Positions 1 to 8,666 of a stretch of 64,000 nt of DNA are shown here, in pieces (position 1 is the first letter of the stretch; each line of letters opens with the position of its first letter). The stretch lies in assembly GCF_004295585.1 (NCBI RefSeq), contig NZ_AP019400.1:4872001-4936000 (forward strand), in the 5' to 3' direction. The DNA comes from Cohnella abietis (GTDB lineage Bacteria; Bacillota; Bacilli; Paenibacillales; Paenibacillaceae). The translations under genes were made by a program, and so were the position numbers. The notes beneath the pieces are model-generated. The model saw nothing but the letters and a program-made list of their open reading frames with translations, did no database searches and was not told where the DNA came from.

Positions 1-729
1 TTTGTTATCTAGAACGCCGTTAATAGCTGTATTCCGTTTATCAATCTTCGTGTCCTTCGCATGTACATGGTAAATAGATTTGCCAAGAGCTTTAACACAC
101 TCAATGGGATCCATACCTTGCCAGAACAAGTGAGAAGGATCGAAGTTAACTCCGATGTTATCTCCCGCTTCTTCACGAAGACGTAATGCCGTTTCTGTAT
201 TATATACGAGAAAGCCAGGGTGAGCTTCAATAGCTACTCTCACATTGTGCTTACGCAGGAAAGCAGATTGTTCCTTCCAATAAGGAATGGCGATCTCGTT
301 CCATTGCCATTCTAATACCGTCAAGAATTCAGGCGGCCAAGGGCAGGTTACCCATGAAGGATATGTAGAATTGACTGATTCACCAGGACAGCCCGAGAAA
401 GTAATTACAGTCTCTACGCCGAGCTTCTCAGCCAATTTAACGGTAGCGACGAAATCATCATGATCAGATTTAGCAGTGGCTGCATTCGGATGTAACGGAT
501 TACCATGGCAGCTTAATGCACTAATCGTTAGACCGCGAGAGTCAACAGCATCACGAATACGGCTAATAGCTGCGTCATCATTCAATATTTCCTGTGCATT
601 GATATGAGCAGTTCCGGGAAATCCTCCGGTTCCGATTTCAACGGATTGAAGTCCTGCGGCCTTAGCCGTATCCAATGCTTGTTCGAAAGCTTGTTGGCTG
701 AATAGAACTAGAAAAACTCCTGATTTCAT
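1..729 (-). CDS. Sugar phosphate isomerase/epimerase, TIM-barrel (partial, C-terminus outside window)
   Basis: The minus strand reads open from ATG at 729 to the window edge (243 codons). The translation begins MKSGVFLVLFSQQAFEQALD and contains SVEIGTGGFPG, ISALSCHGNPLHP, AIEAHPG and GVNFDPSHLFWQG followed by YHVHAKDTK. These are the strand-end motifs, with metal-binding Glu, His and Asp, of the AP-endonuclease-2-like xylose isomerase TIM barrel family (PF01261). A GGTGG ribosome site lies 7 nt before the ATG. It lies downstream of a Gfo/Idh/MocA dehydrogenase on the same strand, a frequent pairing in catabolism of inositol-like or unusual sugars; the substrate cannot be told from sequence. 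The C-terminal end is missing only because the window stops. Confidence 0.85.
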   Translation of the reverse strand, partial: MKSGVFLVLFSQQAFEQALDTAKAAGLQSVEIGTGGFPGTAHINAQEILNDDAAISRIRDAVDSRGLTISALSCHGNPLHPNAATAKSDHDDFVATVKLAEKLGVETVITFSGCPGESVNSTYPSWVTCPWPPEFLTVLEWQWNEIAIPYWKEQSAFLRKHNVRVAIEAHPGFLVYNTETALRLREEAGDNIGVNFDPSHLFWQGMDPIECVKALGKSIYHVHAKDTKIDKRNTAINGVLDNK

Positions 730-772
730 TGATTATCCACCAAACCTTTCCTAGATCATCTTAGTTATTAAT

Positions 773-817
773 GGACATAAAATAGATAAAGTATGTACAC
801 GCGTTCATTTTATGTCC
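773..817. promoter_or_regulatory. Perfect 11-bp inverted repeat upstream of the isomerase gene
   Basis: GGACATAAAAT (773-783) and ATTTTATGTCC (807-817) are exact reverse complements separated by 23 nt, about 45 nt upstream of the isomerase start and about 95 nt past the end of the dehydrogenase gene. It could be an operator for the local AraC regulator or another repressor, or an RNA hairpin between the two genes. There is no adjacent U-run, so a simple terminator is unlikely. Confidence 0.4.
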
Positions 818-910
818 CTTACTATTTTACAGGAAAATGCATCGAATTACTAACTCCAATTATACGACATCGCCTATTATTATTAATTTTCTCGGTTCTT
901 TGGGCTATAA

Positions 911-1984
911 CTAAACAAAGCTTATCGCTTGCCCTTTATTCGCAGATTCATAGACGGCTTCGAGTATTTCTTGTACAACAAGTGCTTGTTTAGCCGTAAC
1001 AACAGGTTCTCGGTCATGAATAATGGCGTCAATCCATGCCCGTGCCTCTTGCTCTGCTGCATCATCAGGAAGAGGATTTCCGCCGAAATCACCAGACATC
1101 TGAATTTCTTGCGTATAAAGGCGACCATGCTCTTCACCATTAACACGTAGACCGTTTTTCATATCCGCTCCTGCTTTAGTTCCGGAGAGAGATACTTTCG
1201 CTTCATCAACATCAAGCGTATTAAGCGCCCAGCTCGATTCGAGCCACACGGTAGCCCCGCTCTTCATCGTAATCATGGCAAAGGCAGAATCCTCTACAGT
1301 AAATTTCGCAGGATCCCAGCTTCCCCAAAGATTCGCCTGGCTTCCTTGCTCCGCTAGCTTGCGGTAGGAAGTTCCCAGCACTGTCCTGGGCTCGTAGTTA
1401 TCCATCATCCATAAAGCGAGGTCAAGAGCATGGGTTCCAATATCAATTAGCGGACCGCCACCTTGCTTCTCGAGGTCTAAGAACACACCCCATGTGGGTA
1501 CAGCACGGCGACGAACTGCATGGGCCTTTGCAAAATATATTTCTCCCAGATCACCGGAACGGCACGCTTGGTGGAGCCAGCGACTATCTGCGCGATATCG
1601 ATTTTGGTAAGCGATACTAAGCTTTCGGCCTGTTCTTTGGGAGGTTTCAAGCATACGCCGCGCATCCTCTGCCGTTCTAGCCATCGGCTTCTCGCAAAGC
1701 ACGTGTTTACCTGCTTCCAAAGCAGCTATGGATATTTCGGCGTGGGTGTCATTTGGCGTACACACATGTACAACATGAACATCTTGGTCGCGGAGCAATT
1801 CATAAACATCGTGATACACTCTAGCATCGTGCGTGCCAAATCTATTTTTGGCTTCATGTGCTCTATCCGATGCTACATCAAAAAATGCGACAATTTGCGC
1901 TTCTGGGATTTTGGCGAGCGAGGGCAAATGCTTCCCCATGGCGATTCCACCGCATCCAATCATACCTACATTTACTTTTGTCAA
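911..1984 (-). CDS. Gfo/Idh/MocA family oxidoreductase
   Basis: A 357-residue NAD(P)-dependent sugar/cyclitol dehydrogenase. The N-terminal Rossmann motif GMIGCGGIAMGKHLP is at residues 7-21. The family signature CEKPMARTAED (catalytic Lys in EKP) sits near residue 97. DIGTHALDLALW carries the Asp and His expected in the C-terminal catalytic domain. Length is normal for the family. It is transcribed away from the AraC-type regulator at 2110-2976 and towards the sugar isomerase at 1-729, suggesting a small regulated sugar-use locus. A TCCTCC complement precedes the ATG as a good ribosome site. The substrate is unknown. Confidence 0.9.
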   Translation of the reverse strand: MTKVNVGMIGCGGIAMGKHLPSLAKIPEAQIVAFFDVASDRAHEAKNRFGTHDARVYHDVYELLRDQDVHVVHVCTPNDTHAEISIAALEAGKHVLCEKPMARTAEDARRMLETSQRTGRKLSIAYQNRYRADSRWLHQACRSGDLGEIYFAKAHAVRRRAVPTWGVFLDLEKQGGGPLIDIGTHALDLALWMMDNYEPRTVLGTSYRKLAEQGSQANLWGSWDPAKFTVEDSAFAMITMKSGATVWLESSWALNTLDVDEAKVSLSGTKAGADMKNGLRVNGEEHGRLYTQEIQMSGDFGGNPLPDDAAEQEARAWIDAIIHDREPVVTAKQALVVQEILEAVYESANKGQAISFV

Positions 1985-2109
1985 AACACTTGTCCTCCTT
2001 GCGGGTTTTAAGTATTCATTCTACAATTAGTGTAACATAACTTTATATTAATCCCATGCACACAGATGCGAGGATCTTATGCGATTTTGTCATACAAGGG
2101 GATGAAGCC

Positions 2110-2976
2110 GTGCAAGCTATGCGAGAAAAGGTTGAATATGAGAATCCTCTGCTGTCTTTGAAAATATGGCAGGCGACCCGCAACGATCCTGGAGCAGTTA
2201 ATTGGCATTATCATCCGGAGTGTGAGCTGTTGCTTGTTCAACGTGGACATCTCGAAATTGATCTCAGTGATAAAACCTACATGATGAATGATGGCGATAT
2301 TGTTATTCTTGGAAATTCTCAGTTGCACCGAGATCGGAGTAAATTGGGATTCCTCGACTATATTGTCCTCCAATTCGATCTGCATACTTTTTTCGATCAA
2401 AGTACGATTCCCTATTTGCAGTATTTTAATGAAACAAAAGTACCACTTAGCACCATGAACTATATTTTTCAGGAAAATTTAGAAGCCCGTAATGCTGCAG
2501 CGGATTGTATTCGTCAAATTCATCATGAAGCACAGCAAAAAGAGAGCGGTTACGAGCTAGCCGTTAACATGTTAATAAAACAGCTGCTCCTCATTCTCAT
2601 TCGCAATGACAATCGTGGCTTGTTGTCTGATCAGGACCGCGTTGAACGGATTCGTCTTAAGCCGGTGCTGGACTACGTCGAGACAAAGCTGGATGATCGA
2701 ATTACTGTTGATGAAGTATGCCAATTGGCCAATATGAGCTATTATTATTTCGTTAAATTTTTCAAGAAAATAATGGGCCTTTCTTTCACAGAGTACGTTA
2801 ACTTTCGGAAAATAAAAAGAGCCGAGCAGCTATTACTAACTCGAGACATGAGTGTCAGCGAAATTGGAGATCTGATCGGCATGGCTAACATGGCTCACTT
2901 CTACAAAATGTTCAAACGCTTCAACGGCTGCTCTCCGAAAGAGTTTCAACGGAAAATGCTCGCTTGGGGTAGGTAG
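2110..2976 (+). CDS. AraC family transcriptional regulator with N-terminal cupin
   Basis: An N-terminal cupin-like sensor (NWHYHPECELLLVQRGHLEI) is followed by a C-terminal double helix-turn-helix of AraC/XylS type (VDEVCQLANMSYYYFVKFFK and VSEIGDLIGMANMAHFYKMF). I chose the GTG at 2110 because AAGGGG sits 8 nt upstream (288 aa); an in-frame ATG at 2056 exists but has no ribosome site. It is divergent from the Gfo/Idh/MocA dehydrogenase with about 125 bp between the starts, so it probably controls that sugar locus in response to a small ligand. A strong terminator follows at 3143-3188. Confidence 0.88.
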   Translation: MQAMREKVEYENPLLSLKIWQATRNDPGAVNWHYHPECELLLVQRGHLEIDLSDKTYMMNDGDIVILGNSQLHRDRSKLGFLDYIVLQFDLHTFFDQSTIPYLQYFNETKVPLSTMNYIFQENLEARNAAADCIRQIHHEAQQKESGYELAVNMLIKQLLLILIRNDNRGLLSDQDRVERIRLKPVLDYVETKLDDRITVDEVCQLANMSYYYFVKFFKKIMGLSFTEYVNFRKIKRAEQLLLTRDMSVSEIGDLIGMANMAHFYKMFKRFNGCSPKEFQRKMLAWGR

Positions 2977-3142
2977 GGTGCTCCCGTTTAAGATGCTACC
3001 ATTAAAGATGTTACGTTAAAGTTGCAACATTTATGTTCTACCGTCGGCTTTCGGGAGTCATTTACAAATTCCCCTTGTACTTTAACCAATTATGTGATAT
3101 TTCGACCCCATGTAGAACATTTATATTGGTCGTGAAGCACAC

Positions 3143-3188
3143 GCCGCTCATTCCGGAGATTACCGGGCTGAGCGGCTTTTGTTTTTAT
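3143..3188 (+). terminator. Rho-independent terminator after the AraC gene
   Basis: GCCGCTCA (3143-3150) pairs with TGAGCGGC (3169-3176), with an inner CCGG/CCGG pair, followed by TTTTGTTTTTATT. It is placed about 165 nt past the stop codon. The interval between (2977-3142) contains three short diverged copies of a TTAAAGATGTTAC-like unit and nothing recognisable as a gene. Confidence 0.85.
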
Positions 3189-3211
3189 TCTATTGAGAGG
3201 ATGATGAGTTA

Positions 3212-3912
3212 ATGAGTTCGAACAATGTAATTACGATGAACGATGAGTTATTGCATGCTTCGAAAAATGGACCGAGGACAATCGTTTAGCTAGTAAAGGA
3301 GAACGTAGAAGGAGACTGTCTAGCGCTTCAAGGCATGCAGAAAAAATGTTTATTCAGCAGGTATGGTGGCCCGCTTTTGGGCATTTTACTAATCTGCATG
3401 CGGAATACGAAATCAGAGATTATAAGGATGGCTGGAGATACCTTGACTTTGCTTATATTACTGAAGGTTATAGGATTTGTATCGAGATTGATGGCTACGG
3501 CAGCCATTGGCGGGATGTGAATAGATCACAGTTTGCAGATCACTTAATGCGACAAAATCACCTGGTCATTGACCGTTGGCATGTTCTGCGATTTTCGTAT
3601 GATGATATTTTGGAAAAGCCTCGCGTTTGCCAGCAAATAATCCACCAGCTAATGGGAAAACTAAGTATGACTGACTCTCGGATAAATTTTGACTTAGCAC
3701 CCATTGAACAATCGATCCTCACCATAGCTGCTTCAATCTCAACACCAATCACACCAAAATACGCCGCAAACCACATTGGCGTTCATCGAACAACTATATT
3801 GAGACACATTAAATCGCTAGTTACTAAAGAGCTCTTAATACCTTGTCGTATGGACGTAAAAAGGGTTTGCAGCTACAGAGCCAACAAAGCTATGTTAGCG
3901 AGGGTCAAATAG
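3212..3912 (+). pseudogene. Frameshifted DUF559/Vsr-like nuclease-fold protein with C-terminal HTH
   Basis: An ATG at 3212 with GAGAGG upstream opens MSSNNVITMNDELLHA and then stops at TAG about 75 nt later. From about 3259 the next frame continues as FEKWTEDNRLASKGERRRRL and runs without stop through ATG 3346 to 3912, giving WWPAFGHF, YRICIEIDGYGSHW and VIDRWHVLRFSYDDI, the pattern of the DUF559/very-short-patch-repair-like endonuclease fold. The C-terminus carries a helix-turn-helix (AANHIGVHRTTILRHIKSLV). The reading frame upstream of 3346 has no start codon, so either the gene lost its frame by one base near 3257-3261 or it now begins at ATG 3346 (188 aa). Function unknown; a sequencing error is also possible. 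Confidence 0.6.
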
Positions 3913-3940
3913 GGGCTGTAGCCGACTGCGGCGCTAAGTT

Positions 3941-4325
3941 ATAGTAGCATTTTGCGACGATAGTGGGAGTTTCGCTCGGTGCCCCTCCTCATCGTTGCAT
4001 TTTGCGACGATGGTGGGACTTTTTCTCTCTTGCCCTCGCTTATCGTTGCATTTTGCGACGATAGTGGGACTTTTTCTCTCTTGCCCTTCCTCATCGTTGC
4101 ATTTTGCGACGATGGTGGGACTTTTTCTCTCTTGCCCTTCCTCATCGTTGCATTTTGCAACGATAGCGGAGCTTTTCATCTCTTGCACTCCCTCATCGTT
4201 GCATTTTGCAACGATGGTGGGGCTTTTCATTTCTCGCACTTCCTCATCGTTGCATTTTGCGACGATGGTGGGGCTTTTCATCTCTCGCACTTCCTCATCG
4301 TTGCATTTTGCGACGATGGTGGGCC
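3941..4325. repeat. Tandem repeat array A, 8 copies, 51-bp period
   Basis: Copies start at 3941, 3991, 4042, 4093, 4144, 4195, 4246 and 4297, so the period is 51 bp with one 50-bp step. Each begins with an inverted repeat: ATCGTTGCA, a TTT loop, then TGCGACGAT or, in copies 5 and 6, TGCAACGAT, which is a perfect palindrome. Because 51 is divisible by 3, several frames stay open across it; these are not genes. It fills the convergent gap between the frameshifted gene and phoP. See arrays B, C and D. Confidence 0.95.
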
Positions 4326-4340
4326 ACTTTAGAAACAACA

Positions 4341-4373
4341 AACCTCGCCTAAGCCTAGTGGCTTGACGAGGTT
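4341..4373 (-). terminator. Rho-independent terminator overlapping the end of phoP
   Basis: On the minus strand AACCTCG and AAGCC pair with GGCTT and CGAGGTT around an ACTA loop, followed by TGTTGTTT. The hairpin includes the last codons and stop codon of phoP (stop at 4355-4357), so the coding end and the terminator share sequence. Confidence 0.75.
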
Positions 4374-5083
4374 GATTTACGGTGGATGAACAGCTTGTAG
4401 CCGACGCCACGGATAGAATCGATTTGCACGGATTGCTGATTTAACTCAAGTTTCTTGCGGAGTGAGCTCACATGTACATCAACTGTTCGTTGGCCACCAA
4501 TATAGTCGAAACCCCATACGACATTCATCAAATCATCTCGAGTGATGACGATACCTGGGCGTTCAGCTAAATATAGCAGTACCTCGAACTCCTTCGGCCG
4601 CAATGTGATCCACTGACCATTTGAGAAAACCTCATATTTGTCCGGAAAAATCTGCAGGTCTCCTATGGCAATGACTTTATCCCCACTACTTGCTTTCGAA
4701 GGCTTACTTTCCTCATTTCGAGAGCGCCTTAACACTGCCGATGTCCGAGCCAACAACTCGGCAACTCCGAACGGTTTTGTAATATAATCATCTGCACCAA
4801 GCTTTAAGCCTTGTACCACTTCCTCCTCTGCATTTCTTGCAGTGAGAATAATAACTGGTGTTTTGACTCCGTTCTGACGTAGCTTTTGCAGTACCTCGAA
4901 TCCATTCATACCAGGAAGCATCAAATCAAGAAAAATAATGGCATATTGTTCATGGATTGCTTTATGCAATCCTTCCGCACCGTTCCCGACGACTTCTGTA
5001 TCATAACCCTCTTGCGAAAGATTATAAGTAACTAGTCGTGCAAGAGTCGGTTCATCTTCGATAATCAGCACTTTGTCCGACAT
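4355..5083 (-). CDS. phoP: Phosphate response regulator PhoP (OmpR/PhoB family)
   Basis: A 242-residue response regulator. The receiver domain has the acidic pair in IIEDEP, the phospho-acceptor Asp in IIFLDLMLPGMNGFEVL, a switch Thr in ILTARN and Lys in YITKPFG. A winged-helix DNA-binding domain follows (LRPKEFEVLLYLAERPGIV, then RTVDVHVSSLRKKLE). The start at 5083 is preceded by GGAGG at ideal spacing; an in-frame ATG at 5116 lacks one. It lies 120 bp downstream of phoR, so the pair is in the opposite order from the usual phoP-phoR. The pairing with this kinase and the closeness to citZ-icd-mdh make PhoP the best call over other OmpR-type regulators. Confidence 0.88.
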   Translation of the reverse strand: MSDKVLIIEDEPTLARLVTYNLSQEGYDTEVVGNGAEGLHKAIHEQYAIIFLDLMLPGMNGFEVLQKLRQNGVKTPVIILTARNAEEEVVQGLKLGADDYITKPFGVAELLARTSAVLRRSRNEESKPSKASSGDKVIAIGDLQIFPDKYEVFSNGQWITLRPKEFEVLLYLAERPGIVITRDDLMNVVWGFDYIGGQRTVDVHVSSLRKKLELNQQSVQIDSIRGVGYKLFIHRKSTSSSH

Positions 5084-5148
5084 TGGTTCCTCCGGTCCGA
5101 CAGGTAGTCCTGCCATTTTGACTCTTCATGTTAGTTTTATCATACCAT

Positions 5149-5187
5149 TGTAAAGGCTGCATCATTAAAGTGTTAGCGGAATGTAAA
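5149..5187 (-). promoter_or_regulatory. Candidate PhoP-binding hexamers in the phoR-phoP spacer
   Basis: Read on the minus strand, TTTACA (5182-5187), CTAACA (5171-5176) and TTTACA (5149-5154) fall at 11 and 22 bp steps, matching the TT(A/T/C)ACA hexamer and 11-bp phasing known for PhoP boxes; the fourth phased position does not match. A TATGAT lies 4 nt further towards phoP. This could be an autoregulated internal promoter for phoP. It is weaker than the site upstream of ppk. Confidence 0.35.
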
Positions 5188-5203
5188 ATAGGTAAAGTTA
5201 ATA

Positions 5204-7003
5204 TTAAGGCTGTAGGAGTGGAAGCTCCAAAATAAACTGTGAACCCACGCCAACCGTGCTTTCCACTCGAATTGTTCCGTGATGCAGCTCTGTCAAATGT
5301 TTTACAATGGATAAACCTAAACCTGTTCCCCCTGAGCTGCGCGAACGCGCTTTATCTACTCTATAGAAACGTTCGAATATTCTAGGTATATCCTTTTTCG
5401 GAATGCCTATGCCTGTATCTGACACAGTAATTCGGACTAACTCATCTTCCCCATCGTCAGCTACGATAATACTCGCCCGTACCTTGACTTTGCCACCTGC
5501 AGGCGTATAGTTGATTCCATTCTGAATCAAGTTCATTAATATCTGTCCTAGACGATCTTCATCAGCTTCTAAGAATAGACCTTCCTCGGTCTGAATGTCC
5601 AATGTTATTTCCTTTTTACTAGCTTCTGAGGCAAGTAATTCGGTCATACGATCCAGGAACATTGGCAGATCGATAGGTGAAAACATTAATGGTGAACGGC
5701 GCGACTCAATCTTCGATAATTCTAATATATCTCCAATTAGTCGGTTCAGGCGATCACTCTCGTCTTGGATAATCGTCAGAAAGGAGGTTGCCGTTTCAGG
5801 ATCATTCATCGCACCAGCCAATAATGTTTCTGCGAAACCTTTGACAGCAGCTACAGGTGTTTTTAACTCATGCGACACGTTAGCGACAAATTCGCTACGC
5901 ATGCGCTCCAGCCGTCGAATAGCTGAAACATCCTGAAGCACGAGAAGAAGTCCAGGTTCTTCATCTCCGTTCATCGTCATTGGGACAATATTAATTTCAA
6001 GCAATCGCTCCTCAGGAAAATAAACCGTTAGCTCTTCATGAATAGACAGAGGATTTTCTAATCCTGAACGAATGAGACCGACCAGCTCAAAATGCTGACG
6101 GATTTCCGTGTAGCTACGTCCGACGCGTTCACGTACGGAGCTTCCTAGCAATAACTCTGCCTCATGATTGTACAATGTAATCCGGCCATCGTGGGCGATC
6201 ATCACAACACCGTTTATCATATTGTCTACTACACTTTGCAGACGTGTACCATTTTGCCTAATTTCATCTAGCTGCCCCTGAAGACTCCCAGCCATCGCAT
6301 TAAGCGCTCTAGCTAGCTCGCCTACTTCATCTCTTCCGCCTTCCGGTACGCGAATGGCATAATCCATGCCAGCCATCCTTATTGCTGCGGATGTCATACG
6401 TTCTAACGGTCGAGTAACACTAAGAGCAACTCGATAGCTTATTATCGCTGCAAGTGCGAAAAGCAGGAATAAGCCAAATACTAAAGCAAGCCACATGTTG
6501 TTTAAGCTACGTTCGACATCTCCCAAGCTCATGGCCAAACGAATTATGCCCTTGTTAGCAGTACCCTGGTCATCATGAACCGTAATTGCAACATACATCA
6601 TCTTCCGATTTAAGGTTTCACTCTTTCGGACGCTGCTTCCTGTTCCTGATTTGAGTGCTTGCTGCACTTCCGAGCGATTGAGATGATTATCCATCGTCGA
6701 CAGCTCATGATCCGAATCTCCCATAACTTTTCCGTCAAGACGAATATAAGTTACGCGCATCCCAGCAATTTCCTTAAACCGCTTGGCCTCATGCTGCAAA
6801 TACAAGCTTTGTTCGGCTGAATTCTCCATCGCAGGCCAAGGAGCGGCAGCGTTAAGAACGTGCAGCTCCCGAATCATATGATCCCGCAAAGCCGCTTGAT
6901 GGTTCCTCTGATAAGAGTTACCCATTAACAGCCCGGCTGCCAGGACAGAAAATCCAATCATGATGACAAATAGTCCGGTTAACTTCAAGCGAAATTTAGA
7001 CAT
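5204..7003 (-). CDS. phoR: Phosphate sensor histidine kinase PhoR
   Basis: A 599-residue membrane kinase. TM1 is at about residues 10-28 and TM2 at about 170-192, with an extracellular sensor segment between them. Then come a HAMP linker, a PAS domain (VVDNMINGVVMIAHDGRIT), HisKA with the phospho-acceptor His in FVANVSHELKTPVAAVKGF, and HATPase_c with the N box (QILMNLIQNGINYTP), DTGIGIP and GGTGLGLSIVKHL. Layout and size match Bacillus-type PhoR (PnpS/PhoR). It begins 37 nt after the fumarase stop and precedes phoP by 120 bp. A plausible ribosome site AAAGGAGC lies about 12 nt from the ATG. Confidence 0.88.
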   Translation of the reverse strand: MSKFRLKLTGLFVIMIGFSVLAAGLLMGNSYQRNHQAALRDHMIRELHVLNAAAPWPAMENSAEQSLYLQHEAKRFKEIAGMRVTYIRLDGKVMGDSDHELSTMDNHLNRSEVQQALKSGTGSSVRKSETLNRKMMYVAITVHDDQGTANKGIIRLAMSLGDVERSLNNMWLALVFGLFLLFALAAIISYRVALSVTRPLERMTSAAIRMAGMDYAIRVPEGGRDEVGELARALNAMAGSLQGQLDEIRQNGTRLQSVVDNMINGVVMIAHDGRITLYNHEAELLLGSSVRERVGRSYTEIRQHFELVGLIRSGLENPLSIHEELTVYFPEERLLEINIVPMTMNGDEEPGLLLVLQDVSAIRRLERMRSEFVANVSHELKTPVAAVKGFAETLLAGAMNDPETATSFLTIIQDESDRLNRLIGDILELSKIESRRSPLMFSPIDLPMFLDRMTELLASEASKKEITLDIQTEEGLFLEADEDRLGQILMNLIQNGINYTPAGGKVKVRASIIVADDGEDELVRITVSDTGIGIPKKDIPRIFERFYRVDKARSRSSGGTGLGLSIVKHLTELHHGTIRVESTVGVGSQFILELPLLQP

Positions 7004-7040
7004 GAACAGACAATAGCTCCTTTAACATACGTATGGCTCT

Positions 7041-8576
7041 TTAAACAAATACTGGTTCTTTAAACTGCGCTAGCTTAGCTTTAGAATCCTTATCCACATC
7101 GGCATGCAGACTATTTCCGTGAGAGTCCATTGTAACAATGGCAGCAAAGCCTTCTACTTGCAAATGCCACATTGCTTCAGGAATACCGAATTCCATAAAG
7201 TCGACTCCATTAACCTTCTTAATGCATTCCGCATAATATTGAGCTGCTCCACCGACCGCATTCAAATACACGCCGCCATGCTCTTGTAATGCTGCCAATG
7301 TTTTAGGTCCCATCCCGCCTTTACCGATGACCGCGCGAAGTCCGAACTTTTTCATAATATCGCCCTGGTAAGGCTCCTCGCGAATGCTTGTCGTCGGACC
7401 TGCACCCTTAACATGCCAGCCTGAATCATCCTTAAGCATAACTGGGCCGCAGTGGTAAATAACGCCGCCATTCAGGTCAATTGGAGCATCATGATCCATC
7501 AGGTGCTTGTGCAAAGCATCACGCCCCGTATGCATTTCCCCATTCAGAATAACAACATCGCCAACCTTAAGGCTGCGTACGTCTTCCTCTGATAATGGCA
7601 TTTGCAAAACGATTTCCTTAGGCTTTGATACTTCTACTGAAGCTTCCTCTGCCGGTTCTACCATTTTCACAGCATTGCCGCCTTCGTAAACCCAGCTTTT
7701 AATCTCATGCGTGTTACCATCTAATACGACTCCTTGACGACGGTACGCCCAACAATTGTAGGCAACAGAAACGAAGAAGCTTGCTGGTAACCGGTTATTT
7801 ACCCCAACCTTACAGCCAAGCAAAGTAACATTACCGCCGAAGCCCATCGTACCTATACCAAGCTGGTTAGCCTTGTCCAAAATATATTCTTCCAATTGCT
7901 GAAGCTCCGGAATCGGATTCGTATCCTCAATCTCGCGGAATAATTGCTGTTTAGCTAGCTCATAGCCCGTTGTCCGGTCCCCACCGATACCAACACCTAT
8001 AAATCCTGCGCTACAGCCTTGTCCTTGCGCTTGATATACGGCATGCAGCACACATTTGCGGATACCATCTAGATCGCGACCAGCTTTGCCTAAGCCTTCA
8101 ATTTCACAGGGCAAACTATATTGAATGTTTTTATTTTCGCAGCCGCCGCCTTTAAGAATAAGACGAACATCTACGTCATCGCGCTCCCACTGCTCGAAAT
8201 GGATAACCGGAGTGCCTGGTCCAAGGTTATCTCCTGTGTTTGATCCGGTTAAAGAATCCACAGAATTCGTGCGAAGCTTCCCATCCTTCGTCGCTCTTGC
8301 AATTGCATTTCTAATTTCTTGTTTCATAATAATCTGATTAGCACCGACAGGGGTATGTACGACAAAAGTCGGCATACCGGTATCTTGGCAAATGGGGGAA
8401 ACATTATTTTCCGCCATCTCAATATTTTGAGCAATTGTCGTCAAAGACAATCCTGCGCGCGTCGCGCGGTCTTCCGCCTCACGGGCTGCTGCAATGGTAC
8501 GGCGAACGTCCGCCGGAAGGTTAGTTGAGGTTTCCACAATAAGCTGGTACATGCTTTGTTCGAATGAAGTAGACAT
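7041..8576 (-). CDS. fumA: Class I fumarate hydratase, [4Fe-4S] type
   Basis: A 511-residue enzyme interconverting fumarate and malate in the TCA cycle. The alpha and beta regions of class I fumarase are fused: the N-terminal part has SPICQDTGMPTFVV and GGGCENKN, where the Cys residues are cluster ligands, and GTMGFGG; the C-terminal beta part has VGDVVILNGEMHTGRDALHK and VIGKGGMG. Oxygen-labile class I fumarase is common in Paenibacillaceae, whereas Bacillus uses class II FumC. Its position near mdh, icd and citZ supports the TCA role. The transcript is divergent from the HD-domain gene at 8667. Confidence 0.92.
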   Translation of the reverse strand: MSTSFEQSMYQLIVETSTNLPADVRRTIAAAREAEDRATRAGLSLTTIAQNIEMAENNVSPICQDTGMPTFVVHTPVGANQIIMKQEIRNAIARATKDGKLRTNSVDSLTGSNTGDNLGPGTPVIHFEQWERDDVDVRLILKGGGCENKNIQYSLPCEIEGLGKAGRDLDGIRKCVLHAVYQAQGQGCSAGFIGVGIGGDRTTGYELAKQQLFREIEDTNPIPELQQLEEYILDKANQLGIGTMGFGGNVTLLGCKVGVNNRLPASFFVSVAYNCWAYRRQGVVLDGNTHEIKSWVYEGGNAVKMVEPAEEASVEVSKPKEIVLQMPLSEEDVRSLKVGDVVILNGEMHTGRDALHKHLMDHDAPIDLNGGVIYHCGPVMLKDDSGWHVKGAGPTTSIREEPYQGDIMKKFGLRAVIGKGGMGPKTLAALQEHGGVYLNAVGGAAQYYAECIKKVNGVDFMEFGIPEAMWHLQVEGFAAIVTMDSHGNSLHADVDKDSKAKLAQFKEPVFV

Positions 8577-8666
8577 GATAAGTGCAATTTCCCCTCTCTG
8601 TTCGTTAATCCTTATCCATTATATAATAGCATACAGAGAAGCAATCGGATAAAAGGAGTCAACTTA

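Noticed and set aside
3934..4410. Long open frame on the minus strand with a 17-residue repeat (SPTIVAKCNDEE type)
   Set aside because: It is produced by repeat array A, whose 51-bp period keeps several frames open on both strands; it runs into phoP and has no independent ribosome site.
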